Origin: Mesorhizobium loti CJ3sym
Lineage (GTDB): Bacteria > Pseudomonadota > Alphaproteobacteria > Rhizobiales > Rhizobiaceae
Assembly: GCF_000472785.1 (NCBI RefSeq)
Contig: NZ_AXAL01000002.1
Coordinates: forward strand, 186,001-250,000
Length of the DNA: 64,000 nucleotides
Direction: 5' to 3'
Each line of letters starts with the position of its first letter. The first letter of the stretch is position 1. Of the stretch, positions 16,063-24,455 are shown piece by piece. The notes under the pieces were generated by a model. That model ran no database searches and was not told the origin of the DNA. It saw nothing but the letters and a program-made list of their open reading frames with translations. A program made the translations under genes and the position numbers.

Positions 16063-16898
16063 GAATTCTGTTCCTTCTTTTCCGGGGAAGCCAGCCCGAC
16101 AAGGTCGAGGCTCAGGCTTCGCAATTGTTGTCTTGCCTTGGCGTCGTAGGCCTGGGCATCGGCGCGGGATTCGCGCAGGCCGTCGAAATAGAGGCCGCTG
16201 GGGCCTTCGAGGGCAGATGAGGTTGCGAGGTTGACGATGGCTTCGGCGCCGGTCTCCACTGAGCTCCATGGCGTCACGCCGGCCTGGCGGACCATGGTGG
16301 TGTTCATGTAGCTTGCAGGATGCAGCGCGTTGACGGTGACCCCGGTGCCCTTCAACTGTTCCGCCAGATCGACGGTGAACAGGATCTGCGCCAGCTTGCT
16401 CTGGCAGTAGGCGCGCACGCCGCTATAGCCATGGGTCAGCATCACATCGCTGAAGTCGATCGCCTGCTGGCCGGCCGAAGCAACGTTGACGATGCGCGCC
16501 GGAGCGCTCGCCTTCAGCAATGGCAGAAGTTCCGAGGTCAGCAGGAAGCCGGCGAGATAGTTGACGGCGAAGCGCAGTTCGTAACCGTCGGCGCTGATCT
16601 GTCTCTTGGCGCCAGCCGTGCCGATGCCGGCATTGTTGATGAGGATATCGAGCCGGTCCGTTCGGGCACGCACGGCCTCGGCGAGGCGGCGTACCTCGGC
16701 CAGCGAGGCGAGGTCGGCGGCGAAGAACTCGGCCTTGCCGCCGGCGGCTTCGATTTCGGTAACCGCTGTCTTGCCGCGCGCCGCATCGCGGCCGTGCACC
16801 AGCACGCGGGCGCCGGCGGCACCCAGTCTTTGCGCTACGACGCGGCCGACGCCGTCGGTCGAGCCCGTGATGAGGATTGTCTTGTCTTTCAGGTCCAT
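16059..16898 (-). CDS. SDR family oxidoreductase (retinol-dehydrogenase-like)
   Basis: 279 residues. Cofactor motif ILITGSTDGVGRVVAQRL near residue 8, NNAGIG near residue 90, and the catalytic AYCQSKLAQILF (YxxxK) near residue 165 are all present. The long C-terminal part (NALHPASYMNTTMV, SGLYFDGLRES) resembles the RDH/WWOX-like branch. It should be an NADP(H)-dependent reductase or dehydrogenase of an unidentified carbonyl/alcohol. First gene of a two-gene operon, divergent from the XRE regulator at 17003, which probably controls it. Confidence 0.9.
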   Translation of the reverse strand: MDLKDKTILITGSTDGVGRVVAQRLGAAGARVLVHGRDAARGKTAVTEIEAAGGKAEFFAADLASLAEVRRLAEAVRARTDRLDILINNAGIGTAGAKRQISADGYELRFAVNYLAGFLLTSELLPLLKASAPARIVNVASAGQQAIDFSDVMLTHGYSGVRAYCQSKLAQILFTVDLAEQLKGTGVTVNALHPASYMNTTMVRQAGVTPWSSVETGAEAIVNLATSSALEGPSGLYFDGLRESRADAQAYDAKARQQLRSLSLDLVGLASPEKKEQNS

Positions 16899-17002
16899 GT
16901 CCGGAGCCTCCTGTCTGTTGCTCCAGACGCAAGATGGGACGTCCGGCCGGTCTCAAACAGTTCAAACTTTATCCTGGTATCAGTACTGCTATAATACGTG
17001 TC

Positions 17003-17875
17003 ATGGATGCTCCCTCACATTCCGCTGAAGACAGCCGCCGGCGCGAACTCGGTGCTTTCCTGCGCTCGCGCCGCGAAAGGCTAACGCCCTCGGCAACCGG
17101 CATCACGACCGGCCTGAGGCGGCGCACGCCGGGCCTGCGCCGCGAAGAGGTGGCGATGATCGCCGGCGTCGGCACCACCTGGTACACCTGGCTGGAACAG
17201 GGCAGGGATGTCAGGCCTTCCGTGGAGGTGCTGACGGCGCTGTGCGGGGCGCTGCGGCTCGATGCCGCCGAGAAGCGGCATCTGTTCACGCTTGCCGGCC
17301 GCCAGCAGCCCGAGCGGCGGCGCATTGGGCCGGCAAAGGTCGAAGGCCCCTTGCTGCATATGCTGCAAAGCCTTGTCCTGCAGCCCGCCTATGTCGTCGG
17401 CCCGCGCTGGGACGTGCTGGCCTGGAATGACGGGGCCGTTGCCATTTTCGGCGATTACGGCCAGCTTGAGGGTGACGCCCGCAACATCATCCATGGCGTG
17501 TTTACCGATCCGCATCGGCGGCATCTGCTGGTCGACTGGGAACAACTCGCACGCGCAACTCTGGCCGCGTTCCGCGCCGAGAGCGCGAAATATGTCGGCG
17601 ACCCGGATTTCGAGCGGCTGATCGCGCTGATGATGCGTTCAAGTCCCGAATTCCGTGAATGGTGGCCGCAGCGCGACGTCGTGCACCGCCTGTCCGGCCT
17701 GAAGCATCTGCGACACCCGATCGCTGGCGCGATGGTGTTCGAGCATATGAGCCTGTCGATCGATGACGGCTCGGACATGAAGCTGATCGTCTATACGCCG
17801 CTCGCCGAGCAGAACTCGATCGCCAAGATGCAGTCCTTGCTGGACGCGCTGCCGGCCGAGCGGCGCAGCGCTTGA
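17003..17875 (+). CDS. XRE family regulator with MmyB-like ligand domain
   Basis: 290 residues from ATG 17003; the upstream part of the open frame is not typical of the family. The helix-turn-helix covers residues ~12-85 (GAFLRSRRERL, TPGLRREEVAMIAGVGTTWYTWLEQGRD, PSVEVLTALCGALRLDAAEKRHLF). The C-terminal ~190 residues are the MmyB-like PAS-type domain (PAYVVGPRWDVLAWNDGAVAIFGDY). Such regulators in actinobacteria and proteobacteria often sit divergent to an SDR gene they control, as here. The effector is unknown; fatty-acid-like ligands are reported for MmyB. Confidence 0.92.
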   Translation: MDAPSHSAEDSRRRELGAFLRSRRERLTPSATGITTGLRRRTPGLRREEVAMIAGVGTTWYTWLEQGRDVRPSVEVLTALCGALRLDAAEKRHLFTLAGRQQPERRRIGPAKVEGPLLHMLQSLVLQPAYVVGPRWDVLAWNDGAVAIFGDYGQLEGDARNIIHGVFTDPHRRHLLVDWEQLARATLAAFRAESAKYVGDPDFERLIALMMRSSPEFREWWPQRDVVHRLSGLKHLRHPIAGAMVFEHMSLSIDDGSDMKLIVYTPLAEQNSIAKMQSLLDALPAERRSA

Positions 17876-17897
17876 GATTGGCTGGCGCCCCCTCAAC

Positions 17898-18075
17898 TTC
17901 GTCATCCACGGGCGGAGCGGGAGCGAAGCGGACGCGGAGACGATCCATTCCGTGACATTGGTCGAAGGGTGCAGCGGAGCAGAATTTGTACCGTTGCGGC
18001 GCGTTGAAGTCGCGGCATGGATTCTAGGGTCTGCGCCGCGTCGCTTCGCTCCTTGCTTCGCCCTAGAATGACGAA
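17898..18075. repeat. Dispersed palindromic element, CTAGGG type
   Basis: A ~178-bp block bounded by TTCGTCAT (17898-17905) and ATGACGAA (18068-18075). It contains an inner palindrome in which TTCTAGGG and CCCTAGAA flank a CGCTTCGCTCC-rich hairpin (about 18023-18068). It fills the gap between two convergent genes. The architecture matches the short intergenic repeats common in Mesorhizobium-type genomes; it encodes no plausible protein. Confidence 0.6.
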
Positions 18076-18080
18076 ACCAT

Positions 18081-18749
18081 TTAGCCCTTCGGCTTCAGTC
18101 CATCCAAGAACAGCTGCTCCAGGAACCTTGCTGCATCCTCGAAGCGGCCGTCGCCGCCGCGGTTTGGCCCCAGCACAGCGCGGACCTGGACGTCGAAATC
18201 GGCATAATGCTGCGTCGTGGCCCAGATCGAGAAGATCAGGTGCCACGGGTCGGTCCTGGCGATCTTGCCGGCGCGCATCCAGCCCCTGATGACGGCGGCT
18301 TTCTCGTCGACCAGCGTCTTCAACTCACCGGCCAGCAGCGGCATGATGCGCGGCGCGCCTTGCAAGATCTCGTTGGCGAACAGCCGGCTCTCGCGCGGAA
18401 AATCGCGCGCCATTTCGAGCTTCCGCCTGATGTAGCTCCTGAGTTCGGTCAGGGGATCGCCGATATCGTCGAGTTCCCTGAGCGGCGCCAGCCATGTGTC
18501 GAGCAGGCGCTGCATCAGCGTCTCGTGAATGTCCTCCTTGCGGCGGAAGTAATAGAGCAAATTCGGCTTCGACATGCCGGCGGCTTCGGCGATCTGGTCG
18601 ATGGTCGAGCCGCGGAAGCCGTTGGTGGAGAACACTTCGAGTGCCGCCTCCAGGATGAGCTCGCGCTTTTCCTGCTGAATGCGGGTGCGGCGAGGGGCTT
18701 CCGTGCCGGTGCTCACCTTTGCGAGCCCTCGTGTTGCCAAATCTCGCAT
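18081..18749 (-). CDS. rutR: Pyrimidine-responsive TetR regulator RutR
   Basis: 222 residues from ATG 18749; a GTG at 18716 with GAGGG upstream is an alternative start. The N-terminal helix-turn-helix (STIDQIAEAAGMSKPNLLYYFRRKEDI) and almost the whole ligand domain follow E. coli RutR: DTWLAPLREL, RRKLEMARDFPRESRLFANEI, IDPQHLIF-like TDPWHLIFSIWATTQHYADFD. RutR is a dimeric repressor released by uracil or thymine. It lies between the preTA operon and the other pyrimidine genes, and two sites resembling its consensus lie before preT and the aminotransferase. It is very likely the local regulator. Confidence 0.93.
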   Translation of the reverse strand: MRDLATRGLAKVSTGTEAPRRTRIQQEKRELILEAALEVFSTNGFRGSTIDQIAEAAGMSKPNLLYYFRRKEDIHETLMQRLLDTWLAPLRELDDIGDPLTELRSYIRRKLEMARDFPRESRLFANEILQGAPRIMPLLAGELKTLVDEKAAVIRGWMRAGKIARTDPWHLIFSIWATTQHYADFDVQVRAVLGPNRGGDGRFEDAARFLEQLFLDGLKPKG

Positions 18750-18758
18750 TCAAGGTGA

Positions 18759-18780
18759 TCTGGACCAATTCTCTGGACCA
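18759..18780 (+). promoter_or_regulatory. Direct repeat TCTGGACCA next to rutR start
   Basis: TCTGGACCA occurs at 18759-18767 and 18772-18780, immediately upstream of the rutR start on the other strand. It shares GGACCA with the RutR half site but lacks the inverted partner, so it is only a weak candidate for autoregulation. Confidence 0.3.
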
Positions 18781-18864
18781 GTTTTTCCCCGGGCTGTGGA
18801 ACGCACTTCAGGAGCTGCATTTCCGCTAGTAATCCCTTGACCGCCGACAGGGCGGTGCTAACGT

Positions 18865-18880
18865 TTGTCCAATCGGTCAA
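18865..18880 (+). promoter_or_regulatory. RutR-like operator before the aminotransferase
   Basis: TTGTCCAATCGGTCAA matches TTGACCA-N2-TGGTCAA with one mismatch in each half. The left half overlaps a -35-like TTGTCC, with TAGCAT (18890-18895) as a weak -10, so binding would block transcription of the operon starting at 18959. It lies in the divergent gap next to rutR. Confidence 0.68.
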
Positions 18881-18958
18881 AAATTTGCGTAGCATGAAAG
18901 CGCGGCAAAGACCAAGCGTTGGACGCACCGAAACAGTTCACAAGGGGAAGTCCTGCTC

Positions 18959-20287
18959 ATGTCCAACCGGCTGAAAGTCACGCCGAACGATCTCAGCGCA
19001 TTTTGGATGCCGTTCACCGCAAACCGGCAGTTCAAGCAGGCGCCACGCATGTTCGTGTCCGCCAAGGACATGCATTACACCACCAGCGACGGCCGCAAGG
19101 TGCTCGACGGCACCGCCGGTCTGTGGTGCGTCAATGCCGGCCATTGCCGGCCCAAGATCACCGAGGCGATCCAGCATCAGGCGGCCGAACTCGATTATGC
19201 GCCGGCCTTCCAGATGGGCCACCCCATCGTGTTCGAACTGGCCAACCGCCTGGTCGATCTGGCGCCCAAGGGCATGGACCATGTGTTCTTCACCAATTCC
19301 GGTTCGGAATCGGTGGAAACCGCGCTGAAGATGGCGATCGCCTATCACCGCGTGAAGGGCGAGGGCTCGCGCACCCGCCTCATCGGCCGCGAGCGCGGCT
19401 ATCACGGCGTCAATTTCGGCGGCATCTCGGTCGGCGGCATCGTCACCAACCGCAAGATGTTCGGCACGCTGCTCGGCGGCGTCGACCACATGCCGCACAC
19501 GCATCTGCCGGAGAAGAACGCCTTCTCCAAGGGCGTGCCGGAATACGGCGCGGAACTCGCCAACGAACTGGAGCGCATCGTTGCGCTGCATGACGCCTCG
19601 ACCATCGCCGCCGTCATCGTCGAGCCGGTCGCCGGTTCCACCGGCGTCATCCTGCCGCCCAAGGGCTATTTGCAGAAGCTGCGCGAAATCTGCACCAAGC
19701 ATGGCATCCTGTTGATCTTCGACGAGGTCATCACCGGTTTCGGCCGTCTCGGCACGCCATTCGCCGCCGACTATTTCGGCGTCACGCCCGACATCATGAC
19801 CACCGCCAAGGGTGTCTCCAACGGCGTCATCCCGATGGGCGCGGTGTTCGTGAAGAAGGAAATCCACGACGCCTTCATGACCGGCCCCGAGCACATGATC
19901 GAGTTCTTCCACGGCTATACCTATTCGGGCAATCCGGTCGCGTGTGCCGCCGCACTCGGCACGCTCGACACCTACAAGGAAGAGGGCCTGCTGACCCGTG
20001 GTGAGGAACTGGCGCCCTATTGGGAAGACGCGCTGCATTCGCTGAAGGATGAGCCGCATGTCATCGACATCAGGAACATCGGCTTGATCGGCGCGATCGA
20101 ACTGGCACCGATCGCCGGCCAGCCGACCAAGCGGGCCTTCTCGGCCTTCGTCAAGGCGTTCGAGCGCGGCGCTTTGATCCGCACCACCGGCGACATCATC
20201 GCGCTGTCGCCGCCGCTGATCATCACCAAGGGCCAGATCAACGAACTGATCGACCATGTGCGTGAAGTGCTGAGGTCGATAGACTAG
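18959..20287 (+). CDS. Omega-amino acid (beta-alanine)--pyruvate aminotransferase
   Basis: 442 residues, class III PLP aminotransferase. Visible are the PLP-site region NSGSESVETALKMA, the acidic IFDEVITGFGR, and the Schiff-base lysine Lys284 in MTTAKGVSNGVIPMGAV. Length and motifs match beta-alanine/omega-amino-acid:pyruvate transaminases, which convert beta-alanine to malonate semialdehyde. That is the step after carbamoyl removal in uracil breakdown. It heads the group amidohydrolase-dihydropyrimidinase, follows a RutR-like operator, and is separated from the next gene by a terminator-like hairpin that may reduce downstream expression. Confidence 0.92.
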   Translation: MSNRLKVTPNDLSAFWMPFTANRQFKQAPRMFVSAKDMHYTTSDGRKVLDGTAGLWCVNAGHCRPKITEAIQHQAAELDYAPAFQMGHPIVFELANRLVDLAPKGMDHVFFTNSGSESVETALKMAIAYHRVKGEGSRTRLIGRERGYHGVNFGGISVGGIVTNRKMFGTLLGGVDHMPHTHLPEKNAFSKGVPEYGAELANELERIVALHDASTIAAVIVEPVAGSTGVILPPKGYLQKLREICTKHGILLIFDEVITGFGRLGTPFAADYFGVTPDIMTTAKGVSNGVIPMGAVFVKKEIHDAFMTGPEHMIEFFHGYTYSGNPVACAAALGTLDTYKEEGLLTRGEELAPYWEDALHSLKDEPHVIDIRNIGLIGAIELAPIAGQPTKRAFSAFVKAFERGALIRTTGDIIALSPPLIITKGQINELIDHVREVLRSID

Positions 20288-20302
20288 CCTATTCTAGCCT
20301 AT

Positions 20303-20338
20303 AAAGTCGGACGGCGTTGGGAACCGCCGTCCGATTTT
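20303..20338 (+). terminator. Terminator hairpin between aminotransferase and amidohydrolase genes
   Basis: TCGGACGGCG (20307-20316) pairs with CGCCGTCCGA (20325-20334). The stem extends through AAAG/TTTT to 20303-20338, with an 8-base loop. It stands inside an apparent operon, so it may act as an attenuator or mark separate transcription of the downstream genes. Confidence 0.7.
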
Positions 20339-20360
20339 GAATAAAATGGAAGGACTTTGA

Positions 20361-21611
20361 ATGGCCGCACCCGGCGAGAATCTGCGAATCAATTCAGACC
20401 GTTTGTGGGATTCGCTGATGGAGATGGCGAAGATCGGCCCCGGCATCGCCGGCGGCAACAACCGCCAGACCGTGACCGACGAGGACGGTGAGGGCCGGCA
20501 TCTGTTCAAGCGCTGGTGCGAGGCCGCCGGGCTCGAAATGGGCGTCGACGAGATGGGCACGATGTTTGCCCGCCGCGAAGGCACCGACCCCAGCCTGCCG
20601 CCGGTCTATGTCGGCAGCCATCTCGATACGCAGCCGACCGGCGGCAAGTATGACGGCGTGCTGGGCGTGCTTGGCGGGCTGGAAGTGGTGCGCTCGCTCA
20701 ACGATCTCGGCATCAAGACCAAGCATCCGATCGTCGTCACCAACTGGACCAACGAGGAAGGCTCGCGCTTTGCCCCGGCGATGATGGCATCCGGCGTGTT
20801 CGCCGGCGTGCTCGACCAGGCCGACGTCTATGCGCACACCGACAAGGCCGGCAAGAAATTCGGCGAGGAGTTGGAGCGCATTGGCTGGAAGGGCACCGAG
20901 AAAGTCGGCGATCGAAAGATTCATGCCTTCTTCGAACTGCATATCGAGCAGGGGCCTATTCTGGAAGACGAAGACATCGACATCGGCGTCGTCACCCATG
21001 GCCAGGGCCTGAAATGGCTGCAAGTAACGCTGACCGGCAAGGAAGCGCATACCGGCTCGACGCCAATGCCCAAGCGCCGCAATGCCGGTCTCGGCATGGC
21101 CCGCGTCATCGAACTGGTGCACGAGATCGCCATGGACTACCAGCCCGACGCCGTCGGCGCGGTCGGCCACATGGAAGTGTTCCCGAATTCACGCAACATC
21201 ATTGCCGGCCGCACCGTCTTCACCATCGACATCCGCTCACCCGAGAAGGAAGTGCTGGACGCGATGGACGGCCGCATCCGCGAAGGCATCGACACGATCT
21301 GCGAGGCGCTCGATATCCAGTACAAGATCGAGCAGGTCGGCGCGTTCGACCCCGTCACCTTCGACGCCGGCTGCGTCAAGGCAATCCGCGATGCCGCCGA
21401 ACGGCTCGGTTATTCGCACCGCAACCTCGTCTCCGGCGCCGGCCACGACGCCTGCTGGATCAACCGCGTCGCGCCGACCGCCATGGTGATGTGCCCTTGC
21501 GTTGACGGGTTGTCACACAACGAGGCTGAAGAGATTTCGAAGGAATGGGCCTCGGCGGGCGCCGATGTGCTGTTCCATGCGGTGGTGGAGACGGCCGTCA
21601 TCGTAGAGTGA
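20361..21611 (+). CDS. N-carbamoyl-beta-alanine amidohydrolase (M20 Zn hydrolase)
   Basis: 416 residues, GGAAGGA before the ATG. Members of the M20/AllC group bind two metals; GSHLDTQPTGGKYDGVLG gives the first His and the bridging Asp, TNEEGSRF the catalytic and metal Glu, and GAGHDACW the late metal site. The lid domain (~residues 210-330, TGKEAHTGSTPMP) is present. This group cleaves N-carbamoyl-beta-alanine to beta-alanine, CO2 and ammonia; relatives act on allantoate or L-carbamoyl amino acids. The dihydropyrimidinase next door favours the beta-alanine role (PydC/AmaB type). Confidence 0.9.
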   Translation: MAAPGENLRINSDRLWDSLMEMAKIGPGIAGGNNRQTVTDEDGEGRHLFKRWCEAAGLEMGVDEMGTMFARREGTDPSLPPVYVGSHLDTQPTGGKYDGVLGVLGGLEVVRSLNDLGIKTKHPIVVTNWTNEEGSRFAPAMMASGVFAGVLDQADVYAHTDKAGKKFGEELERIGWKGTEKVGDRKIHAFFELHIEQGPILEDEDIDIGVVTHGQGLKWLQVTLTGKEAHTGSTPMPKRRNAGLGMARVIELVHEIAMDYQPDAVGAVGHMEVFPNSRNIIAGRTVFTIDIRSPEKEVLDAMDGRIREGIDTICEALDIQYKIEQVGAFDPVTFDAGCVKAIRDAAERLGYSHRNLVSGAGHDACWINRVAPTAMVMCPCVDGLSHNEAEEISKEWASAGADVLFHAVVETAVIVE

Positions 21612-21676
21612 ACTGAGAGATCCAGATTCCAAACGACGCTCGCAAAGAAGCGCGAAGAGAACAAGGGAACACGAAA

Positions 21677-23128
21677 ATGACCAAAGTCATCAAGAACGGC
21701 ACTGTCGTCACCGCCGACCGCTCGTGGAAGGCCGACGTGCTGTTCAGTCACGGCAAGATTGTCGCCATCGGTTCCGACCTGCATGGCGACCATGAGTACG
21801 ACGCCACCGGCTGCTATGTGATGCCCGGCGGCATCGACCCGCACACCCATCTCGAAATGCCATTCATGGGCACTTATTCGGCCGATGATTTCGAATCCGG
21901 CACGCGCGCGGCGCTCGCCGGCGGCACGACGATGGTGGTCGATTTCTGCCTGCCTGCGCCGCAGCAATCACTGCTTGAAGCCCTGCAGATGTGGGATAAC
22001 AAGACGTCCAAGGCTGCCTGCGACTATTCCTTCCACATGGCGATCACCTGGTGGGGCAAGCAGGTGTTCGACGAGATGGCCACTGTCGTCGACAAGGGCA
22101 TCACCTCGTTCAAGCACTTCATGGCCTACAAGGGCGCGCTGATGGTGGATGACGACGAGATGTATGCCTCGTTCCAGCGCTGCGCCGACCTTGGTGCGCT
22201 GCCGCTGGTGCATGCCGAGAATGGCGACGTCGTTGCAGCGCTGTCGCAGAAGCTGCTCGCCGCCGGTAACAACGGCCCCGAGGGGCATGCTTATTCGCGT
22301 CCGCCGGAAGTCGAGGGCGAGGCGACCAATCGCGCCATCATGATCGCCGACATGGCCGGCGTGCCGCTCTATGTCGTGCATGTCTCCTGCGAGCAGGCGC
22401 ACGAGGCCATTCGGCGTGCGCGGCAGAAGGGCATGCGGGTGTTCGGCGAACCGCTGGTCCAGCACCTCACGCTCGACGAAACGGAGTATTTCAACAAGGA
22501 CTGGGACCATGCGGCGCGCCGCGTGATGAGCCCTCCCTTCCGCAACAAACTGCACCAGGACTCGCTGTGGGCCGGCCTGCAGGCCGGATCGCTGCAAGTG
22601 GTGGCGACCGACCATTGCGCCTTCACCACCAAGCAGAAGCGCAACGGCGTCGGCGATTTCACCAAGATCCCGAACGGCACCGGCGGTCTCGAAGACCGTA
22701 TGCCGGTGTTGTGGACGACGGGCGTCAACACCGGCCGTCTGACGATGAACGAGTTCGTCGCGGTGACCTCGACCAACATCGCCAAGATCCTCAACATGTA
22801 TCCCAGGAAGGGCGCCATCGTCGAAGGCGCCGACGCCGACATCATAGTCTGGGATCCCAAGCGCAAGAAGACCATCACCTCGAAAAAGCAGCAGTCTGTC
22901 ATCGACTACAATGTCTTCGAGGGCGTCGAGGTGACAGGCCTGCCGCGCTTCGTGTTTTCGCGCGGCGAACTGTCGATCGAGGAAGCCGAGGTGAAGGCCA
23001 AGCCCGGCCACGGCCAGTTCGTTGGCCGCGAGCCGAATGCGGCGGTCAATCGGGCGCTGTCGACGTGGAAGGACATTACCGCACCGCGCAAGGTGGAACG
23101 GTCAGGCATTCCGGCGACGGGCGTCTGA
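21677..23128 (+). CDS. hydA: Dihydropyrimidinase (D-hydantoinase)
   Basis: 483 residues of the cyclic amidohydrolase family. The first metal site is GGIDPHTHLEMPF (His56, His58). Lys152 in FKHFMAYKGALM is the position of the carboxylated lysine bridging the two metals, and later His/Asp ligands occur in PLVHAENGD and VATDHCAFT. The enzyme opens dihydrouracil to N-carbamoyl-beta-alanine, and many homologues also hydrolyse hydantoins. It follows the amidohydrolase by 65 bp. It completes the pathway with PreTA, the amidohydrolase and the aminotransferase, all in this window. Confidence 0.95.
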   Translation: MTKVIKNGTVVTADRSWKADVLFSHGKIVAIGSDLHGDHEYDATGCYVMPGGIDPHTHLEMPFMGTYSADDFESGTRAALAGGTTMVVDFCLPAPQQSLLEALQMWDNKTSKAACDYSFHMAITWWGKQVFDEMATVVDKGITSFKHFMAYKGALMVDDDEMYASFQRCADLGALPLVHAENGDVVAALSQKLLAAGNNGPEGHAYSRPPEVEGEATNRAIMIADMAGVPLYVVHVSCEQAHEAIRRARQKGMRVFGEPLVQHLTLDETEYFNKDWDHAARRVMSPPFRNKLHQDSLWAGLQAGSLQVVATDHCAFTTKQKRNGVGDFTKIPNGTGGLEDRMPVLWTTGVNTGRLTMNEFVAVTSTNIAKILNMYPRKGAIVEGADADIIVWDPKRKKTITSKKQQSVIDYNVFEGVEVTGLPRFVFSRGELSIEEAEVKAKPGHGQFVGREPNAAVNRALSTWKDITAPRKVERSGIPATGV

Positions 23129-23130
23129 GC

Positions 23131-23502
23131 TTGGCGCGATCCGCCGCGCTCATCGTCCTGGTCCTGGCGACAGTTGCCGGTGGTCCGGCAAGTGCGGCTG
23201 GCATGCTCGCCGGCTCCTGGGGCAATGATGTCGGCTGTGCCGGTGTCAAGGCTGGCTACCAGGACAGCGACGCCTATATCGTGCTGACGGCCGAAGGCAT
23301 CGAGACCTATGGCAGCGGCTGCCGCTTCGCGCAACAGCTGACGGCGGCGCCGGGTGCGCAATCGGTGAGTTCGACCTGTTCCGCCGAGGGTGAGGCGGGG
23401 ACGACGACCGAAACCATCGTGGTCACCGACAAGGGAGAGGATGGCTTCTTCGTCACCATTCCCGGCCTTGAGGAACTGGGGCCGCTGCAATCATGTTCTT
23501 GA
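23131..23502 (+). CDS. Small secreted protein, paralogue of the next gene
   Basis: 123 residues if translation starts at TTG 23131, two bases after the dihydropyrimidinase stop. This start is chosen because a clean signal peptide follows (ARSAALIVLVLATVAGGPASA). The mature protein is small and Cys-containing: GNDVGCAGVKAG, YGSGCRFAQQ, SSTCSAEGE, LQSCS. It shares this layout with the gene at 23525, so the two look like a tandem duplication. No known domain was recognised. A periplasmic or extracellular binding role is possible but unsupported. Confidence 0.7.
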   Translation: MARSAALIVLVLATVAGGPASAAGMLAGSWGNDVGCAGVKAGYQDSDAYIVLTAEGIETYGSGCRFAQQLTAAPGAQSVSSTCSAEGEAGTTTETIVVTDKGEDGFFVTIPGLEELGPLQSCS

Positions 23503-23524
23503 ATTTGGGCAAGGGGAAATGAGC

Positions 23525-23902
23525 ATGCGTGGTTTTGGTCTGTCTGTTGCGATGGTTGTCGTTTTGGCTGCTGGTCAGGCTTCAGCGGCAAATATCGATC
23601 TGTCCAAGCCCTACGGCGACAAATATGGCTGCATCAACCGCAACGGCCAGGAAGTCGCCGCTGACCAGATGCTGCTTTTGACCGACAAGGAATTGATCAC
23701 CGCCGCAAGCGCCTGCACGTTCACGAAGACGCAAGCGCAGGCTGACGGATCGCTGGTGGTGACAGCGACATGCGAGGCGGAAGGCGAAGATGGACAGGAG
23801 CCGACCACGTTCACCATCAAGCGCAGTGCCAAGAACGCCAAGAAGCTGACAATCGCCGATGCGGACGGCAATTTGATGGGAGAAGTCTCGCGGTGCAAAT
23901 GA
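23525..23902 (+). CDS. Small secreted protein, paralogue of the preceding gene
   Basis: 125 residues from ATG 23525, with AAGGGG at good distance; ATG 23519 is too close to it. A signal peptide (MRGFGLSVAMVVVLAAGQASA) is followed by a ~104-residue mature part. Pattern shared with the 23131 gene: a Gly-Cys near the start (KYGCINRNG), LLLTDKELIT, SACTFTKTQ, a TC-AEGE motif (ATCEAEGED) and a C-terminal Cys (SRCK). Four conserved Cys suggest two disulfides. Function unknown; co-transcription with the pyrimidine genes is likely from spacing. Confidence 0.78.
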   Translation: MRGFGLSVAMVVVLAAGQASAANIDLSKPYGDKYGCINRNGQEVAADQMLLLTDKELITAASACTFTKTQAQADGSLVVTATCEAEGEDGQEPTTFTIKRSAKNAKKLTIADADGNLMGEVSRCK

Positions 23903-23919
23903 CGGCGGTCCCGTCAGTG

Positions 23920-24324
23920 TCAGGCGACCAGCGCATCCAGTTCCGGCAGCAGGACGACGCTTTCCTGTTCGTTGGGGTCGGTGCGGGCAATGACGGCCGA
24001 AGAGGCAGCATTGCTCAGATTGGCCGGCAGATGCGGCACGCCGGCCGGAATGTAGAAGAGGTCACCGGCCTTGACGACGATGTGGTGTTCGAGCCGGTCG
24101 CCATACCACGTGTGGACCTCGCCGGAGAGCACGTAGATCGCCGTTTCATGGTTCTCATGCAGATGCGCCTTGGCGCGCGCGCCCGGCGGCAAGGTGAGAA
24201 CGTGCATGCAGATGCCAGACGAGCCGACCGACTCCTTGGCAATGCCGGCGAAATAGGTCAACCCCTGCTTGCCTTCATAAGTGCTTTCAGGGCGGATAAG
24301 ATGACAAGTGGGTTTGGGCGACAT
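23920..24324 (-). CDS. Cupin domain protein
   Basis: 134 residues from ATG 24324. Single cupin barrel with the two sequence motifs: GARAKAHLHENHETAIYVLSGE (metal ligands His, His, Glu) and GDLFYIPAGVPHLPANLS (His). Such small cupins may be metal-dependent isomerases, dioxygenases or binding proteins; the substrate is not visible. It is convergent with the secreted-protein gene and divergent from the ABC importer operon. Confidence 0.85.
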   Translation of the reverse strand: MSPKPTCHLIRPESTYEGKQGLTYFAGIAKESVGSSGICMHVLTLPPGARAKAHLHENHETAIYVLSGEVHTWYGDRLEHHIVVKAGDLFYIPAGVPHLPANLSNAASSAVIARTDPNEQESVVLLPELDALVA

Positions 24325-24455
24325 CGGGGAAACTCCGGGCGTCGATTGAGTGGAACAAAGACCAATGGGACTGGGCGAGTGGAAAACAACATCGCGATAA
24401 AAGCAATCGGATTCCAGCCGGCGCCCCTGTGGCGGGAACAGGCAGGCAGCGGCCG

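Noticed and set aside
22567..23130. Long upstream extension of the first secreted paralogue through the dihydropyrimidinase gene
   Set aside because: It is the out-of-frame shadow of hydA; the signal peptide begins right after the hydA stop.
24386..24400. Possible RutR site before the importer operon (GACCAATGGG region)
   Set aside because: Only part of one half-site is present and the second half does not match; too weak to report.
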